Shown here piece by piece: positions 14,529 through 16,962 of a stretch of 16,962 nucleotides of DNA. Every line of letters begins with the position of its first letter. The stretch's first letter is position 1. The DNA comes from Pseudomarimonas sp964350895 (GTDB taxonomy: Bacteria; Pseudomonadota; Gammaproteobacteria; Xanthomonadales; Xanthomonadaceae): positions 1-16,962 of the forward strand of contig CAYGMG010000085.1 in assembly GCA_964350895.1 (NCBI GenBank), in the 5' to 3' direction. Made by a program: the position numbers and the translations under genes. Under the pieces are notes generated by a model. It ran no database searches. It saw only the letters and a program-made list of their open reading frames with translations, and was not told the origin of the DNA.

Positions 14529-15470
14529 ATGCCGAACCGACCACTGCAATTGTTGCGAAGACTCGTCCTGTGGACCCTGGCAGGCGTCCTCGGCCTGTTC
14601 GCGCTGGGCACCGTCTACTCGCTCTACACGGTGTACAGCTTCGATACCGAAACCCTGCCGGCGAATCACGGACAGGTCGATGCCCGCCTGTTCGCGCCCG
14701 AGGGCCCGCCACGTCCGCTGATTGTCGGCCTTGGCGGTGGCGAAGGGCGCAACGCCTGGGCCTCGGACTTCTGGAAGCCGCAGCGCGAGCGCTTCGAAGA
14801 GGCCGGCTATGCGCTGCTTGCGCTGGGTTACTTCGGCCTGCCCAACACCCCCGAAAAGCTCGACCGCATCGCCCTTGATGGCGTGCACGCGGCCATCGCC
14901 ACGGCGCAGGACGATCCGCGGGTAAGCGGACAGTGCGTGATCCTGCTCGGCGGCTCCAAGGGCGCCGAGCTGGCCCTTGCGCTGGCATCGCACTACCCCG
15001 ACATCGACGCGGTAATTGCGCTGGCGCCGGGCGACACCGTGTTCCCCGCACACACCGATGCCTTGACCACCTCATCCTGGTCGAAGGACGGCATGCCCCT
15101 GCCCTTCGCGCCGATGCCCTGGTCGGCGACCCTGGACTTCATCAGCGGCGATCTGCACGCCGTGATGACCCGGATTCTTGCCGGTGAGGATGCCGAGACC
15201 GCGCGCATCGAAGTCGAACGCATCAAGGGCCCCATCCTGCTGCTGGCCGCCACGGATGACGAGATGTGGCCGGCGGTCTGGATGTCCAAGCGGATCCTGC
15301 AACGGCTCGAAGCCAGCGGCTTCGCGCACCCGTACCAGCTCATCGAGGTCGAGGGCGGGCACGCCGAGGTCACCCGCCACTTCGACCAGGTCGAGCGCTT
15401 CCTCGACGAGGTGGTATCGCAGCGCCCCGACTGCGCTCCACGCGCAGCAGCCGGCGACCCGATCTCCTGA
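14529..15470 (+). CDS. Membrane-anchored BAAT-type acyl hydrolase
   Basis: A 313-residue alpha/beta hydrolase related to the C-terminal domain of bile acid-CoA:amino acid N-acyltransferase and acyl-CoA thioester hydrolases. The nucleophile elbow LGGSKGAELAL puts the catalytic residue at Ser143 (Cys or Ser in the family); TDDEMWP gives Asp243/244 and EGGHAEV gives His278. A membrane helix at about 12-33 anchors it, probably with the catalytic domain in the periplasm. The family's N-terminal beta-sandwich is absent; about 40 residues replace it. The start at 14529 has AAGGAA 8 bases upstream. It follows the Xre gene by 91 bp on the same strand, so it is probably in the same operon. Substrate unknown. 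Confidence 0.85.
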   Translation: MPNRPLQLLRRLVLWTLAGVLGLFALGTVYSLYTVYSFDTETLPANHGQVDARLFAPEGPPRPLIVGLGGGEGRNAWASDFWKPQRERFEEAGYALLALGYFGLPNTPEKLDRIALDGVHAAIATAQDDPRVSGQCVILLGGSKGAELALALASHYPDIDAVIALAPGDTVFPAHTDALTTSSWSKDGMPLPFAPMPWSATLDFISGDLHAVMTRILAGEDAETARIEVERIKGPILLLAATDDEMWPAVWMSKRILQRLEASGFAHPYQLIEVEGGHAEVTRHFDQVERFLDEVVSQRPDCAPRAAAGDPIS

Positions 15471-15845
15471 GGCCTGGCCCATCGTGGCTGCCGGCGCACG
15501 CGGCCGCGCTGAAACGTGGCGTTCTAGCCCGGGTGTAAGGTCGCAGCAACCTCGATGCGGATGCGCTGTCGCGGCAAGGCAAGCAGGGGGCATAGCAGCG
15601 CTATGGCGACGACGAGCAGCTCAGCATCGACGGCGCAGATCGAGTGAACTGGGTGATGTGATTCCGGGGCGGGACACCAGCTCGCCGCGGCCACGGAACA
15701 AGTGCTCGACCGCGCAACGGAGCAAGCATGCAGGACAAGTCGACAAGATCGCCCGCACACATAGATTGACTGCCACGTCGCCACCGCCAGCTTGTATCGA
15801 AGCACCCGGTTCCGCCATGCTTCAACCTCGCTACGGGAGATGCCG
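15471..15845. other. 375-bp intergenic region with no convincing gene
   Basis: The region holds the full copy of repeat family 1 (15552-15681) and then about 160 bp before the esterase. TTGACT at 15766-15771 resembles a -35 element, but the nearest AT-rich -10 candidate (TTGTAT, 15792-15797) is 20 bp away, too far for a normal promoter. No other structure is evident. Confidence 0.6.
15552..15681. repeat. Dispersed repeat family 1, copy with nested hairpin
   Basis: The right half (15627-15681) matches 1-55 of this window at 43 of 55 bases. The left half folds on itself through three nested perfect arm pairs: TCGATGC/GCATCGA (15552-15558 with 15624-15630), GTCGC/GCGAC (15568-15572 with 15606-15610) and CATAGC/GCTATG (15591-15596 with 15600-15605). 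A hairpin of about 79 bases joined to a conserved tail suggests a non-autonomous mobile or structural RNA element. Its full limits cannot be set from one whole copy. Confidence 0.6.
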
Positions 15846-16778
15846 ATGAAGTCGCCGTCCTGTGCCGCGCTCTGCGCGCTGCTGTTTTTGCTGCTCGCCC
15901 TCGCCGCCGAACCGTCTGCCGCGCAGCCTCGTCCCATCGAGCCGAATGTGGAGGCGCGCACGCTGCCGACCGATAGGCTTGCCGCGCCGCTCACCTATCA
16001 CCTGTACCTGCCGGCGCAGTATGACTGCGCATCCGGCCGCCGTTTCCCGGTGGTGTACTGGCTGCACGGATCGCAAGGCAGCTCCGAGCAGGCCAGCAGT
16101 GCTGTGGCACGGATGTTCGATAGCGCGATCCGCAGCGGCGCGATGCCGCCCGCCATCGTGGTGTTCCCGGACGGACTTCGGCAAAGCATGTGGGTGGACT
16201 CCAGGGACGGCACGGTCCCGATGGAGAGCGTGCTGGTCGAAGAGTTGGTCCCGCACATCGACGCCCAGCTTTGCACCCGGGCCAGCGCCGCCGGGCGCCT
16301 GGTGGAAGGCGCCAGCATGGGCGGCTACGGCGCTGCGCGTCTTGGCCTGAAGTATCCCGAGCTGTTCGGTGCCGCATCCCTGCTCAGCGCCGGACCGATG
16401 CAGGAGGTCCTCGATCCGCAGCACGCCCCCATCGTCGGTGCAGCTGCCGCACAGGCCACGCTCGACCGCGTCTACGGCGGCGACCCCATGTACTTCCGAG
16501 CACAAAGCCCCTGGGCGCTGGCCGAGAACACGCCCGAATCAGAGCGCGACGCGCTGGTCCTGCGCATCCTGGTCGGCGCCGAAGACGGCGTGCTCGCCGA
16601 CAACCAGAAGTTCTCCGCCCACCTCGACGCGCTCAGCATAAAGCACGAGTTCCTCCTGCTCCCCGACACCGGACACACCCCCGGCGCCCTGTTCGCCGCC
16701 CTGCGCAGCAACCCGGCGTATTGGGCCTTCTTCAGTCGCGTCTTTGCGGCGCCCGATGGCGACCAGGCTACGCGCTGA
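15846..16778 (+). CDS. Secreted esterase (esterase D/feruloyl-esterase-like)
   Basis: A 310-residue exported alpha/beta hydrolase. A signal peptide ends near residue 26 (SAAQ). The catalytic serine is Ser157 in EGASMGGYGAARLGLKYPELF, a strong esterase D-type motif; Asp247 (GAEDG) or Asp252 and His277 (DTGHTPG) complete the triad. YWLHGSQG (71-78) is the oxyanion region. The start at 15846 has GGGAG 6 bases upstream; an ATG at 15840 is possible. It stands alone, downstream of the repeat. Family members act on short-chain or carbohydrate esters; the substrate here is unknown. Confidence 0.9.
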   Translation: MKSPSCAALCALLFLLLALAAEPSAAQPRPIEPNVEARTLPTDRLAAPLTYHLYLPAQYDCASGRRFPVVYWLHGSQGSSEQASSAVARMFDSAIRSGAMPPAIVVFPDGLRQSMWVDSRDGTVPMESVLVEELVPHIDAQLCTRASAAGRLVEGASMGGYGAARLGLKYPELFGAASLLSAGPMQEVLDPQHAPIVGAAAAQATLDRVYGGDPMYFRAQSPWALAENTPESERDALVLRILVGAEDGVLADNQKFSAHLDALSIKHEFLLLPDTGHTPGALFAALRSNPAYWAFFSRVFAAPDGDQATR

Positions 16779-16780
16779 AC

Positions 16781-16880
16781 CTGTCGTTCCGCGCGCCTTG
16801 ATACGCTGTCGCAGCGGCTCTGTTCAGATCCACCAAGCGGGCCTGCCGAAGCGACTGCTGCAGGCGTACTGTTGCCGTTC
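16781..16880. repeat. Dispersed repeat family 2, copy B
   Basis: The partner of 13281-13380, exactly 3500 bp away, starting 2 bp after the esterase stop. Identity is 63 of 100 without gaps and falls off near 16886. Bases 16881-16962 show no gene; the window ends there. Confidence 0.5.
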
Positions 16881-16962
16881 GCCGCGCGTTGGCGAATCCC
16901 CGTAGGCCGCGTCTCGGACCTGAGGTCTCCCCAGAACTTTCCTTTACTGGTCAGCGGTTTGT

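Noticed and set aside
15766..15797. Promoter before the esterase
   Set aside because: TTGACT is a fair -35, but the only -10-like hexamer lies 20 bp away.
15524..15994. Minus-strand open frame over the repeat and esterase start
   Set aside because: It crosses the esterase signal peptide region and the hairpin repeat; no start signal or domain.

Overview
This is a GC-rich chromosomal window from a Gram-negative bacterium. The outer-membrane MipA/OmpV protein, the lipoprotein, the periplasmic sensor fused to GGDEF and several Sec signal peptides all need a two-membrane cell. The gene mix (Reg_prop/Y_Y_Y-GGDEF sensor, DUF2975 plus small HTH pair, many secreted hydrolases, REP-like hairpins) best fits a gammaproteobacterium of the Xanthomonadales/Lysobacterales type. 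That placement is an inference from gene style, not a measured one. I see no phage, integrase, transposase, CRISPR array, rRNA or tRNA.

Layout. 1-55 is the end of a dispersed repeat. 74-4660 holds a divergent pair: a lipase-fold hydrolase (minus) and a large periplasmic-propeller diguanylate cyclase (plus). 4701-5233 is a single fasciclin-domain gene with its own intrinsic terminator (minus). 5504-7697 is a compact divergent locus: a DUF2975 membrane protein with a small HTH regulator on the minus strand, and a secreted serine hydrolase with a small lipoprotein on the plus strand. A perfect 17-bp AT-rich palindrome separates them. 7811-10657 holds an AraC-type regulator divergent from a MipA/OmpV outer-membrane protein and a DHRS12-like short-chain dehydrogenase. 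10676-10797 is a REP/BIME-like cluster. 10896-13202 holds a solitary secreted Cache-domain protein, a polytopic membrane protein of unknown function (minus) and an exported metallo-beta-lactamase-fold hydrolase. 13605-15470 is a likely operon: membrane protein, small Xre-type regulator and a membrane-anchored BAAT-type acyl hydrolase. 15846-16778 is a secreted esterase.

How the genes may work together. Two loci in the window share one design: a small polytopic membrane protein coupled to a tiny HTH protein, with a hydrolase under or beside the same control region and a dyad at the promoter. The rest is mostly envelope and secreted enzymes, with a c-di-GMP sensor and an AraC switch. The most unusual content is between genes. 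Two dispersed repeat families each occur twice in this window (1-55 with 15627-15681, and 13281-13380 with 16781-16880). A third, hairpin-based family at 10676-10797 shows compensatory base changes in its stems. No complete, obviously new multi-gene system is evident; the best candidates for new biology are these repeats and the operator-centred HTH/membrane-protein modules.
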